The notes: generated by a model not told the origin, from the sequence alone. A DNA stretch of 64,000 nucleotides from Salvelinus alpinus (GCF_045679555.1 NC_092091.1:11929918-11993917), one strand, 5' to 3'; counted from the first letter of the stretch, positions 1 to 13,724 are shown. Program-made: numbers and translations.

Positions 1-2279
1 GGGTTTTAACAGAGATAGTCTGGGTGTAGAGGACATGGGTTTTACTAGAGATAGTCTGGGTGTAGAGGACATGGGTTTTAACAGAGATAGTCTGGGTGTA
101 GAGGACATGGGTTTTACTACAGATAGTCTGGGTGTAGAGGACATGGGTTTTACTAGAGATAGTCTGGGTGTAGAGGACATGGGTTTTACTACAGATAGTC
201 TGGGTGTAGAGGACATGGGTTTTACTAGAGATAGTCTGGGTGTAGAGGACATGGGTTTTAATAGAGATAGTCTGGGTGTAGAGGACATGGGTTTTAACAG
301 AGATAGTCTGGGTGTAGAGGACATGGGTTTTACTAGAGATAGTCTGGGTGTAGAGGACATGGGTTTTACTACAGATAGTCTGGGTGTAGAGGACATGGGT
401 TTTACTAGAGATAGTCTGGGTGTAGAGGACATGGGTTTTAATAGAGATAGTCTGGGTGTAGAGGACATGGGTTTTAACAGAGATAGTCTGGGTGTAGAGG
501 ACATGGGTTTTACTAGAGATAGTCTGGGTGTAGAGGACATGGGTTTTACTAGAGATAGTCTGGGTGTAGAGGACATGGGTTTTACTAGCGATAGTCTGGG
601 TGTAGAGGACATGGGTTTTACTAGAGATAGTCTGGGTGTAGAGGACATGGGTTTTACTAGAGATAGTCTGGGTGTAGAGGACATGGGTTTTACTAGAGAT
701 AGTCTGGGTGTAGAGGACATGGGTTTTACTAGAGATAGTCTGGGTGTAGAGGACATGGGTTTTACTAGAGATAGTCTGAGTGTAGAGGACATGGGTTTTA
801 CTAGAGATAGTCTGGGTGTAGAGGACATGGGTTTTACTAGAGATAGTCTGGGTGTAGAGGACATGGGTTTTACTAGAGATAGTCTGGGTGTAGAGGACAT
901 GGGTTTTACTAGAGATAGTCTGGGTGTAGAGGACATGGGTTTTAATAGAGATAGTCTGGGTGTAGAGGACATGGGTTTTAACAGAGATAGTCTGGGTGTA
1001 GAGGACATGGGTTTTACTAGAGATAGTCTGGGTGTAGAGGACATGGGTTTTACTACAGATAGTCTGGGTGTAGAGGACATGGGATTTACTAGAGATAGTC
1101 TGGGTGTAGAGGACATGGGTTTTAATAGAGATAGTCTGGGTGTAGAGGACATGGGTTTTAACAGAGATAGTCTGGGTGTAGAGGACATGGGTTTTACTAG
1201 AGATAGTCTGGGTGTAGAGGACATGGGTTTTACTAGAGATAGTCTGGGTGTAGAGGACATGGGTTTTACTAGCGATAGTCTGGGTGTAGAGGACATGGGT
1301 TTTACTAGAGATAGTCTGGGTGTAGAGGACATGGGTTTTACTAGAGATAGTCTGGGTGTAGAGGACATGGGTTTTACTAGAGATAGTCTGGGTGTAGAGG
1401 ACATGGGTTTTACTAGAGATAGTCTGGGTGTAGAGGACATGGGTTTTACTAGAGATAGTCTGAGTGTAGAGGACATGGGTTTTACTAGAGATAGTCTGGG
1501 TGTAGAGGACATGGGTTTTACTAGAGATAGTCTGGGTGTAGAGGACATGGGTTTTACTAGAGATAGTCTGGGTGTAGAGGACATGGGTTTTACTAGCGAT
1601 AGTCTGGATGTAGAGGACATGGGTTTTACTAGAGATAGTCTGGGTGTAGAGGACATGGGTTTTACTAGCGATAGTCTGGATGTAGAGGACATGGGTTTTA
1701 CTAGAGATAGTCTGGGTGTAGAGGACATGGGTTTTAATAGAGATAGTCTGGGTGTAGAGGACATGGGTTTTACTAGAGATAGTCTGGGTGTAGAGGACAT
1801 GGGTTTTACTAGAGATAGTCTGAGTGTAGAGGACATGGGTTTTACTAGAGATAGTCTGGGTGTAGAGGACATGGGTTTTACTAGAGATAGTCTGGGTGTA
1901 GAGGACATGGGTTTAACTAGAGATAGTCTGGGTGTAGAGGACATGGGTTTTAACAGAGATAGTCTGGGTGTAGAGGACATGGGTTTTACTAGAGATAGTC
2001 TGGGTGTAGAGGACATGGGTTTTAACAGAGATAGTCTGGGTGTAGAGGACATGCGTTTTACTAGAGATAGTCTGGATGTAGAGGACATGGGTTTTACTAG
2101 AGATAGTCTGGGTGTAGAGGACATGGGTTTTACTAGAGATAGTCTGGATGTAGAGGACATGGGTTTTACTAGAGATAGTCTGGGTGTAGAGGACATGGGT
2201 TTTACTAGAGATAGTCTGGGTGTAGAGGACATGGGTTTTACTAGAGATAGTCTGGGTGTAGAGGACATGGGTTTTAATA
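1..2279 (+). repeat. 36-bp minisatellite, left arm (about 63 units)
   Basis: Unit gggttttactagagatagtc + tgggtgtagaggacat. All frames stay open because 36 is divisible by three; a long frame reading [12 protein letters not shown] repeats is a consequence. Variant units recur in blocks, showing multi-unit duplication. Confidence 0.95.
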
Positions 2280-2776
2280 AAGATCGCTTGAAGCTGACAA
2301 TTGATTAATGTCTTGATGATATTAACCAAACAGCCACATTCCAGTCTATGATTAGTGATGCATGTGAGACAAATGTCTCCGGTCTGACTGAGCCTGCATT
2401 CTATAGATAAGATTGTGTGAGTGACTCGAGATAGAGATAGCCTGAAAGAATAGAGCAAACATGTCAGTGTTTGTTCTCATCCTTTCATCTGGGAAACGTA
2501 GCCTGAAGGAGTAGAATAACCCCCCCATGCAGATAAACATCAGGATGAACACAGGGTGGGTTATAGTGTCCAATCTACATGGGGGGCAGCCATGGTTGAA
2601 GCAGTGTTAGGTTTGGTATATAAAGACCCGCTATTCTCTGTATGATTCAAGCACTCGGTCCGACAGTCAAGACTGTTGGATTGACGGCTTCATTATTGTA
2701 AAAGTTAATCGATATTAAATAAAGATGGTAGTTGATGAAATTACCAAGTCTCTCTCAGAACTGATTTTCCACAACA
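1..2776 (+). mobile_element. LTR-like repeat with internal minisatellite, left arm (cut by window edge)
   Basis: Fossil. After the 36-bp array the sequence has a TATA-like box (tatataaag, about 2619), a polyadenylation signal (aaataaag, about 2716) and ends in ccacaaca at 2776, as a solo LTR would. A near-identical inverted copy lies at 4995-7436. The host intron sequence starting ctatcaagctg follows. Confidence 0.55.
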
Positions 2777-2864
2777 CTATCAAGCTGTATTTGTCCAGCA
2801 GATCAATAGTATAGTCATGTGACATAGGGCTCAGAGAGAGGAAGGTTCACAATCTTGATGACCT

Positions 2865-3885
2865 CTACCCCCTCCCTCCCTCTCTAAATCACTCTAACCT
2901 CTACCCCCTCCCTCCCTCTCTAAATCACTCTAACCTCTACCCCCTCCCTCCCTCTCTAACTAACTCTAACCTCTACCCCCTCCCTCTCTAAATCACTCTA
3001 ACCTCTACCCCCTCCCTCCCTCTCTAAATCACTCTAACCTCTACCCCCTCCCTCCCTCTCTAAATCACTCTAACCTCTACCCCCTCCCTCCCTCTCTAAA
3101 TCACTCTAACCTCTACCCCCTCCCTCCCTCTCTAAATCACTCTAACCTCTACCCCCTCCCTCCCTCTCTAAATCACTCTAACCTCTACCCCCTCCCTCTC
3201 TAAATCACTCTAACCTCTACCCCCTCCCTCCCTCTCTAACTAACTCTAACCTCTACCCCCTCCCTCCCTCTCTAACTCACTCTAACCTCTACCCCCTCCC
3301 TCTCTAAATCACTCTGACCTCTACCCCCTCCCTCCCTCTATATATCACTCTAACCTCTACCCCCTCCCTCTCTAAATCACTCTAACCTCTACCCCCTCCC
3401 TCCCTCTCTAAATCACTCTAACCTCTACCCCCTCCCTCCCTCTATATATCACTCTAACCTCTACCCCCTCCCTCTCTCAATCACTCTCACCTCTACCCCC
3501 TCCCTCCCTCTCTAAATCACTCTGACCTCTACCCCCTCCCTCCCTCTCTAAATCACTCTAACCTCTACCCCCTCCCTCCCTCTCTAAATCACTCTAACCT
3601 CTACCCCCTCCCTCCCTCTCTAAATCACTCTAACCTCTACCCCCTCCCTCCCTCTCTAAATCACTCTGACCTCTACCCCCTCCCTCCCTCTATATATCAC
3701 TCTGACCTCTACCCCCTCCCTCCCTCTATATATCACTCTAACCTCTACCCCCTCCCTCCCTCTATAAATCACTCTAACCTCTACCCCCTCCCTCCCTCTA
3801 TAAATCACTCTAACCTCTACCCCCTCCCTCCCTCTATATATCACTCTGACCTCTACCCCCTCCCTCTCTAACTCACTCTAACCCC
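2865..3885 (+). repeat. 36/32-bp CT-rich minisatellite just upstream of TRIM A
   Basis: Units of 36 bp (ctctaacctctaccccctcc + ctccctctctaaatca), with 32-bp variants lacking one ccct. The array ends about 115 bp before the ATG. TRIM C has a single related stretch (56985-57040 on the opposite strand). Confidence 0.93.
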
Positions 3886-3998
3886 ACACCTCTGGCAGAA
3901 CCAGGAAGTCCCTTCCCCTCCCACAAACTCTCTTCTGAGGAAACAAAACTGATCTGAGTCTGTCTCATCTGTCTGTGTGAGAGTGAACAACCGTCCAA

Positions 3999-6900
3999 AT
4001 GGCTCAGCAGGGAGTTCTGCTGGACCATGGCCAGTTCTGTTGTTCTGTCTGTCTGGAGCTACTGAAGGAGCCGGTCACTATTGCCTGTGGACACAGTTAC
4101 TGTAGAATCTGTATTGAGGACTGCTGGGATTACAATGTTCTGGAAGGGGTCTATAGCTGTCCTCTGTGCAGAGAGACCTTCAATCCAAGGCCTACTCTGA
4201 GGAAAAATAACATGTTGGCTGAGGTGGTGGAGGAACTGAAGAAGACAGGACTCCAGGCTGCTCCTCCTCCTGCTCTGTGCTATGCTGGACCTGGAGATGT
4301 GACGTGTGATGTCTGCACTGGGACCAGAAAGCAGAAAGCCCTCATGTCCTGTCTGGCGTGTCTGGCCTCTTACTGTGAGAGTCACCTCAAACCTCACTAT
4401 GAATCTCCTGCTTTCAAGAAGCACAAGCTGGTCAAAGCCAACGCACAATTACAGGAGAAGATCTGCTCTCATCATGACAAACTGCTGGAGGTTTACTGTC
4501 GTACCGATCAGCAGTGTATCTGTTATCAGTGTGTGATGGATGAACATAAAGGCCATGATACAGTGTCAGCTGCAGCAGAGAGGGCTGAGAAACAGGTAAG
4601 ACCAGAACAACTTGTTGGTGACTGTCTGATAAACAAAGAATTAAAAATACTGTAGGAACTAAGGCTGTTTGAATATGAGATCATTCAAATTAAAATGATC
4701 CTCAGCAGAACAAATATGAACACAAACCTTGATTATGTTAACCCAGATTCTCCAAATGTATCACCATTTTCTAAAGTCAAACACTATTATCATTCTGAAT
4801 GCCCTTTAATGAGTCCAAAGTTCAGTCTCAACTCACTGATACATTTACACTGACTGTTAAAACTATAATCATTCACATAGCAACAAATCAATATCATATT
4901 GTAAAGGGACAATCAAGATTGTGGACCTTCCTCTCTATGGGCCCTATGTCACATGACTATAATATTGATCTGCTGGACAAATACAGCTTGATAGTGTTGT
5001 GGAAATTCAGTACTGAGAGAGACTTGGTAATTTCATCAACTACCATCTTTATTTAAAATCGATTAATTATTACAATAATGAAGCCGTCAATCCAACAGTC
5101 TTGACTGTCGGACCGAGTGCTTGAGTCATACAGAGAATAGCGGGTCTTTATATACCAAACCTAACAATGCTTCAACCATGGCTGCCCCCTATGTAGATTG
5201 GACACTATAACCCACCCTGTGTTCATCCTGATGTTTATCTGCATGGGGGGGTTATTCTACTCCTTCAGGCTACGTTTCCCAGATGAAAGGATGAGAACAA
5301 ACACTGACATGTTTGCTCTATTCTTTCAGGCTATCTCTATCTCGAGTCACTCACACAATCTTATCTATAGAATGCAGGCTCAGTCAGACCGGAGACATTT
5401 GTCTCACATGCATCACTAATCATAGACTGGAATGTGGCTGTTTGGTTAATATCATCAAGACATTAATCAATTGTCAGCTTCAAGCGATCTTTATTAAAAC
5501 CCATGTCCTCTACACCCAGACTATCTCTAGTAAAACCCATGTCCTCTACACCCAGACTATCTCTAGTAAAACCCATGTCCTCTACACCCAGACTATCTCT
5601 AGTAAAACCCATGTCCTCTACATCCAGACTATCTCTAGTAAAACCCATGTCCTCTACACCCAGACTATCTCTAGTAAAACCCATGTCCTCTACATCCAGA
5701 CTATCTCTAGTAAAACGCATGTCCTCTACACCCAGACTATCTCTGTTAAAACCCATGTCCTCTACACCCAGACTATCTCTAGTAAAACCCATGTCCTCTA
5801 CACCCAGACTATCTCTATTAAAACCCATGTCCTCTACACCCAGACTATCTCTGTTAAAACCCATGTCCTCTACACCCAGACTATCTCTAGTAAAACCCAT
5901 GTCCTCTACACCCAGACTATCTCTAGTAAAACCCATGTCCTCTACACCCAGACTATCTCTAGTAAAACCCATGTCCTCTACACCCAGACTATCTCTATTA
6001 AAACCCATGTCCTCTACACCCAGACTATCTCTGTTAAAACCCATGTCCTCTACACCCAGACTATCTCTAGTAAAACCCATGTCCTCTACACCCAGACTAT
6101 CTCTAGTAAAACCCATGTCCTCTACACCCAGACTATCTCTAGTAAAACCCATGTCCTCTACACCCAGACTATCTCTGTTAAAACCCATGTCCTCTACACC
6201 CAGACTATCTCTATTATAACCCATGTCCTCTACACCCAGACTATCTCTAGTATAACCCATGTCCTCTACACCCAGACTATCTCTAGTAAAACCCATGTCC
6301 TCTACACCCAGACTATCTCTGTTAAAACCCATGTCCTCTACACCCAGACTATCTCTAGTAAAACCCATGTCCTCTACACCCAGACTATCTCTATTAAAAC
6401 CCATGTCCTCTACACCCAGACTATCTCTAGTAAAACCCATGTCCTCTACACCCAGACTATCTCTAGTAAAACCCATGTCCTCTACACCCAGACTATCTCT
6501 AGTAAAACCCATGTCCTCTACACCCAGACTATCTCTAGTAAAACCCATGTCCTCTACACCCAGACTATCTCTAGTAAAACCCATGTCCTCTACACCCAGA
6601 CTATCTCTATTAAAACCCATGTCCTCTACACCCAGACTATCTCTGTTAAAACCCATGTCCTCTACACCCAGACTATCTCTAGTAAAACCCATGTCCTCTA
6701 CACCCAGACTATCTCTAGTAAAACCCATGTCCTCTACACCCAGACTATCTCTGTTAAAACCCATGTCCTCTACACCCAGACTATCTCTAGTAAAACCCAT
6801 GTCCTCTACACCCAGACTATCTCTATTAAAACCCATGTCCTCTACACCCAGACTATCTCTGTTAAAACCCATGTCCTCTACACCCAGACTATCTCTAGTA

Positions 6901-9900
6901 AAACCCATGTCCTCTACACCCAGACTATCTCTATTAAAACCCATGTCCTCTACACCCAGACTATCTCTGTTAAAACCCATGTCCTCTACACCCAGACTAT
7001 CTCTAGTAAAACCCATGTCCTCTACACCCAGACTATCTCTATTAAAACCCATGTCCTCTACACCCAGACTATCTCTATTAAAACCCATGTCCTCTACACC
7101 CAGACTATCTCTAGTAAAACCCATGTCCTCTACACCCAGACTATCTCTAGTTAAACCCATGTCCTCTACATCCAGACTATCTCTAGTAAAACCCATGTCC
7201 TCTACACCCAGACTATCTCTAGTTAAACCCATGTCCTCTACATCCAGACTATCTCTATTATAACCCATGTCCTCTACACCCAGACTATCTCTAGTAAAAC
7301 CCAGACTAGCTGCAGGAAGATAGAGTGGACACAATAAACCTCAGCCTTAGCAGGCCAGTCTTACTCTTAGATAATTATATCATTGTTTACTATTAATATC
7401 AAATAAATCAGATAAGTATGTCATTTTTCTATCACAATTCCTCTCTATGGGCCCTATGTCACATTACTATACTATTGATCTACTGGACTACTACAGCTTG
7501 ATAGCTCATTGAAGAGTGATTCTCCACAGAGGCAGCTGGGGATGAGTCAGCAGAAGGTCCAGCAGAGATTACAGGAGAGAGAGAAGGAGCTGAAGGAGCT
7601 CCAACAGGCTGTGGAGTCTTTCAAGGTGAGTCTTGTTGACCAGAGGAGACACACCATTTCACTTCTCTCCTCCAGTCTGATAGAGAGAGACAGGGGCCCC
7701 TATCCAATCCCACTGACCCCACTGTTGGGAACAGGCTGTCTGGACCCCTTTCAGACAATTGACAGCTTAATGTAACCGATGGGATATGAACCTAGGTCTA
7801 CTGCGGGAGAAACCAACATCTTGACAGTTACACCTAGAGGACAGTCCCCATTGGGCCGACACTGATTTTGAAGTCGCAAGCGGGCCTACCTCATCACATA
7901 ACCATGACTGACTCGTGTCCCCTATACATTAACATGGAGCTCTCTCTCTCTCTGTCAAATGGGTTATATTGGCATGGGAAACAGATGTTTACATTGGTCA
8001 GGATATGTTTCTTGCTTTGGTCTTGGGAACAGGACACCATTGAAAGTAGTGTTTTCTGGGATAGTGTTAAGTGTGGAGGTGGAGCAATTGAAGTTGAAGA
8101 CTCCTGGTGTTTGTGATACCCGCCGTTTGGTACGACGCAGACCCGGTGGTGAACGTGGTGAAACAGTGGTGTCACTGTCAGTCCTTTTGAGTTTTGAGTC
8201 TTTACCCGACAAAGTCATGTTAGGATATATCAGTTATCCTGTTAGAGTCTTTGTGTTGAATCCACTGAGCTGTTTCAGGTGCAACGTTTATGGTCAAGTT
8301 GCAGCAGTTTGTAGGAGGGAGATTCCAAGATGTGGGAAGTGTGCAGGATGTCATGGGATAGAGGATTGTGTCGTTTTGGTGGATAAAGTTGTGTGTCAAC
8401 TGTAGGGGTGTCCATGTTGCTGGTGATCAGAAGTGTCCGGTGAGAGAGAGGCAGGTTGAGGTGGATAGAGTCAGAGTAGTGCAGAAGGTGTCGTATGCTG
8501 AGGCAGTGAAGAAAGTAGAGGAGGATGGGTCAAGGGTGATGGATCCTGAGAGGATCCCTGTGAGTAGTAGATCTGTGCAGCACAGCGGGATAGGCCAACG
8601 AGTGATATATGCTTCAGTAAGGTTAGCTTCTTAGCGTTCATAGCAATGGTTATCAACTGTACCACAGAAATGGAACGTAAATCACAGAAAATAGATGTTG
8701 TGGTGGCAGCTGCAGAGAAGTATTTGGTCATACGAGATTTGACTTCAGAAGAGTTCCAGGGTGGGTTGAGTGGTGGTGTCCCGTCCTCCCAGGTCGTTGG
8801 CATGGTGCAGGAGCAGATAGGGTCAAAGTAGTGGAATGGGGTAGTGGGTTTTTAGTGACTGTAGGGTTTGTTGGAAGAGTGTTTTTTAGTATTGTTATTT
8901 TTATTCAATAAAATGTTCATTTTCCCATTTTGTATCACGAAGTAAAGTAGATTGCTATTATAGTTCAGTTTTGGGAGGTAATGCAACATATTGGATTCCA
9001 ATCGCCGTTAAACTCCAAAGAAGAAGAAACGTTATATTATGTCTATGTACAGTGTTGTAACGATGTCTCTCTCTCTCATTCCATCACTTTCGTGGTAGTT
9101 GGTTGTGTGGGTCTCTGATTATGAATGGGGTGCTGACAGGCAATTGTTGATCTCCAAACAGTACCTGACAATAAACACACACAAAGGTTTAGACAGGTAT
9201 AACCGCCTGCTTTTTGGCATTGCATCATCCCCAGCCATTTGGCAACGAACTATTGACCAGATTTGTAAGGAATCCCAGGAACCCAGTGCATCTTTATGAC
9301 AAAGACCATAACATGGCACACAGACAAATAGCACCTGGCTAACCTGGAAGAGGTCAAAAATATATATATTATTTCACCTTTATTTAACAAGGTAGGCCAG
9401 TTGAGAACACGTTCTCATTTACAACTGCGACCTGGCCAAGATAAAGCAAAGCAGATTGAGATAAAACTGTTCAGTTTGAGTGTTTCTTCCAGCTCATTCC
9501 AGTCTCTAGCTGCAGCGAACTGAAAAGAGGAGCGACCCAGGGATGTGTGTACTTTGGGGACCTTTAACAGAATGTGACTTGCAGAACGGGTGTTGTATGT
9601 GGAGGATGAGGGCTGCAGTAGATATCTCAGATAGGTGGGAGTGAAGCCTAAGAGGGTTTTATAAATAAGCATCAACCAGTGGATCTTGCGATGGGCAAAC
9701 AGAGATGACCAGTTTACAGAGGAGTATAGAGTGCAGTGATGTGTCCTATAAGGAGCATTGGTGGCAAATCTGATGGCCGACTGGTAAAGAACATCTAGCC
9801 ACTCGAGAGCACCCTTATCTGTCGATCTCTAAATGGCATCTCTGTAATCTAGCATGGGTAGGATGGTCATCTGAATCAGGGTTAGTTTGGCAGCTGGGGT

Positions 9901-12900
9901 GAAAGAGGAGTGATTACGATAGAGGAAACCAAGTCTAGATTTAACTTTAGCCTGCAGCTTTGATATGTGCTGAGAGAAGGACAGTGTACCGTCTAGCCAT
10001 ACTCCCAAGTACTTGTATGAGGTGACTACCTCAAGCTCTAAACCCCCAGAGGTAGTAATCACACCTGTGGGGGGAGGGGCATTCTTCTTACCAAATCACA
10101 TAACCTTTGTTTTGAAGGTGTTCCAAACAAGGTTAAGAGAAAGCTTGTTGGACAATAAGAAAGCTTTGTTGTAGAGCGTTGAACACAGAATCCGGGGAGG
10201 GACCAGCTGAGTATAAGACTGTCATCTGCATATAAATGGATGAAAGAGCTTCCTACTGCATGAGATATGTTGTTGATGTAAATTGAGAAGAGCGTGTGGC
10301 CTACGACTCAGGGGGCCACTGGAGGGAGTACCAGGAGGGAAGAGAGTAGGGCAGGGCAAAGTGGTGGTGCGCAGGCTGTGGTGAAAGACTGGGGGAGGGG
10401 TCGGGGCTGGTGGAAGTGAGGCAGGTTGCAGCTGGGCAACATGAGCAGAGGCAGGTTGCTGTAGTAACGAAGACTCCAGTGGGTAATTGCTTGGTGGGCT
10501 CATCCCATGAAATATTGACTGTCATTGGGGAAGAGGCACTGATCAGGGAGGAAGTCCAGGGGGGCAGATGGAGGAGGAAGGTGCTTTGCTCATGGAAGAG
10601 GAAGGGGGGGGCACGAGGGGACCCTGATGGGTGGGTAACTTCTGTTGTGGGGAGATGAGGGAGTCTGATGGGTGGGTAACTTCTGTTGTGGGGAGATGAG
10701 GGAGTCTGATGGGTGGGTAACTTCTGTTGTGGGGAGATGAGGGAGTCTGATTGGTGGGTAACTTCTGTTGTGGGGAGATGAGGGAGTCTGATGGGTGGGT
10801 AACTTCTGTTGTGGGGAGATGAGGGAGTCTGTTGGGTGGGTAACTTCTGTTGTGGGGAGATGAGGGAGTCTGATGGGTGGGTAACTTCCACTGGCTTCCA
10901 GTTGAAGCTCGCATCCGCTACAAGACCATGGTGCTTGCCTACGGAGCTGTGAGGGGAACGGCACCTCCGTACCTTCAGGCTCTGATCAGGCCCTACACCC
11001 AAACAAGGGCACTGCGTTCATCCACCTCTGGCCTGCTCGCCTCCCTACCTCTGAGGAAGTACAGCTCCCGCTCAGCCCAGTCAAAACTGTTCGCTGCTCT
11101 GGCACCCCAATGGTGGAACAAACTCCCCCACGACGCCAGGTCAGCGGAATCAATCACCACCTTCCGGAGACACCTGAAACCCCACCTCTTTAAGGAATAC
11201 CTAGGATAGGATAAAGTAATCATTCTAACCCCCCCCCCCCTTAGAGTTAGATGCACTATTGTAAAGTGGTTGTTCCACTGGACATCATAAGGTGAATGCA
11301 CCAACTTGTAAGTCGCTCTGGATAAGAGCGTCTGCTAAATGACTTAAATGTAAATGTAAATGTGGGAGATGAGGGAGTCTGATGGGTGGGTAACTTCTGT
11401 TGTGGGGGAGATGAGGGAGTCTGATGGGTGGGTAACTTCTGTTGTGGGGAGATGAGGGAGTCTGATGGGTGGGTAACTTCTGTTGTGGAGAGATGAGGCA
11501 GCGGGCTGTGGAGTTGTACTCTGATTTATAGAGGGCAGAACTCTGTGATCCTGGGTGTTTTCAGGTTCTGCTCACAGACCTTTCCAAACTCTCTCAGTCG
11601 CAGAGAAATCAAATGGACATTTCCCTGGCCTTTCACAAACTCTCAGCTGCCGTCTCTGACGGTCTGCCTGTGGATTTTTATGAAAAGTTCAGGGAATTAT
11701 TGGACAGGACTTGTTTTGCGTGTTGCGTGAGTGCGTCGGGGTGGAAGAGCTGCTGCTAAGCTGTAGACGGGCGGCTTTGACTCTCCTGCCCAAAAAAGGG
11801 GACCAACTGTACTGTGTACCAGGACGCTCAATCATAATCAGGAGAAAGTCTTTGATAGGGTGGACCATGAATATCTGTTCAATGTGTTGTTTTGGTTGTG
11901 GAGAGAATTTTGTGGCTGTGTTCAAATGTTATATGCTGGGGCTTCATGTATGGTCAAGGTGGGGGGAGGGCTCAATAGGACAGTCTGGGTAGGGCGGGGC
12001 ATTCACCAGGGATGCCCTCTGTTGGGGCAGCTATACACTCTTGTTATTGAGCCATTTCTGAGCCTGCTACACAGGAGTCTACAGGGAGTGTGGGAGCCAG
12101 GCACAGGGTTGGGGACAGGCATAGCAGTGTCAGCATACGCTGATGACGTCTGTGTTGGTTAGGGATGAGCAGGACCGACGGGCCCTGGAGAATAGTTTGA
12201 GGGTGTTGAGGGGGCGTCTTCTGCTTAGGTAAACTGGGGCAAGAGTGATGCTCTGTTATGTGGGGCATGGAGGGACAGGGCACCTCCACAGCTCAAGATC
12301 ATTGGTGTGTCTCTGGGCTCGGAGGGGTGGCTAGGAAGAACTGGGAAGGAGTGTCACAAGTGGTTGTGTCGAGGCTGACAAAGTGGAAGTGGCTCCTCTC
12401 CCAAGTGTCACACAGAGGGAGGGTGCTGATCATCAACAACTTGGCAGAATCCTCCCTATGGCAGAAACTGGCCATTCTCAAACCCCCCGGTGGTCTGCTT
12501 GTGGACCTGAAGAGCAAGTTAGTGATTTATTTTCTGGTCGGGGCGTCACCGGCTGAGGGCGTGACCCAGTGAGGAGGGGGCTGGAGCAGCCTGAGGAGGG
12601 GCCACCACCATTTCCACCACTGCAAGTGACAGCAGAGACTGGGGACTGGCAGGAGAGTCCAGAGAACTTACTGACTTTTAACACTCTGAGCCTGGGGGAG
12701 TTTTCAGAGGTGGGGGGTAAGGTGCTGTACACCCTCAGTGTCAAGGTTAAACACATCAGGAGCTTAGCGGGAGTGAAGGGGCATCAGTGGCAGGGGGTTG
12801 TGGGGGCTGAGAGCATGGCAGGGTATAGGTGGAGGGTGCGCCATAAGCTCCCATTGCTGTAAAGGTCAGGGGTCATCCAGTGGATGGTAATACATGGAGC

Positions 12901-13634
12901 CTTGGACACCAATAGCTGGTTGGCTCGGGTTGACCTGGGAGTTGGGGAGGGGTGTCCGTTTTCTGAAATGACAGACTGTTCATCATGTTTTTTCTGTGAT
13001 ACCAGGGTAATGCCGTTACTGTTGACGCCTTAGGGTTGAGTTTTACAAAATGATCAACAGTGTGGAGATGTTTCAGGAGGTTCAGGGGGGCTGTCTGTAT
13101 GGCTGGAGAGGAGGTTGGAATGTGGTGCTGGATGGTGTATTGTACTGTGGTGTTGGGTGCTGTATAATGTGGTGCTGGATGGTGTATTGTACTGTGGTGT
13201 TGGGTACTGTATAATGTGATTGTGTGGAGGTTGTGGTGGCACACAATGTGTTTTTAGGAGGGGGGATGTTAGTGTAATGAGGATGGCTCATTAAATTAAG
13301 ACAAGTCAGTCTCTCTCTCAACAGCGCTCTGCAGTGAAGGACAGTGATACGATATTTGCTGAGATGAGCCGCTCCATTGAGAGAAGGAGCTCTGAGGCGA
13401 AGGAGCTGATCAGAGCCCAAGTGAAGTCTCAAGTTGGTCAAGCTGAAGGACTCCTGGAGCAACTGAAGCAGGAGATAGCTGAGCTGAGGAAGAGAAGCAC
13501 TGAGCTGGAGCAGCTCTCACACACAGAGGATCACATCACTTTCCTCCAGGTAACTAAACTGCCTTGTTACATGTGATATGAAATTATCTTAATGTGAAAC
13601 TATTCATCTCAATCATTTGGTTCTGTTCTCTCTT

Positions 13635-13724
<90 letters not shown>

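Larger units (their letters stand above)
10318..13306 (+). mobile_element. Decayed Tx1-type LINE copy upstream of TRIM A exon 3
   Basis: Collinear with the intact LINE: an ORF1 C-terminal part (10318-10620), then ORF2 sequence from the region around 16760 of the intact copy onward (11490-13060) including RT pieces (YADDVCV near 12140). There are many stops, frameshifts and internal deletions. The right end (gacaagtcag) runs straight into tctctctctc and the exon 3 acceptor at 13324. It contains a minisatellite grown from ORF2 and an L2-type insertion. TRIM B and C have relics at the same place. Confidence 0.8.

Noticed and set aside
35-2308. 757-codon open frame of [12 protein letters not shown] repeats (and the frames at 5313-7334)
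   Set aside because: A product of a 36-bp minisatellite with no stop; no exon borders or domain, and several frames on both strands are open at once.
2352-2573. 73-aa frame present identically at 5198-5419
   Set aside because: Identity is due to the inverted repeat; the frame lies in LTR-like sequence and has no coding signs.
3656-3844. RGREGVEVRVI repeat frame opposite the TRIM A promoter array
   Set aside because: Shadow of the CT-rich minisatellite.
4059-4448. Antisense frames across exon 1 of each TRIM gene (also 30891-31280 and 56484-56810)
   Set aside because: Conserved only because the sense exon is conserved; no independent features.
7959-8405. Host zinc-knuckle gene
   Set aside because: The same sequence with a longer frame is part of an I-clade LINE ORF1 at 34309-34896.
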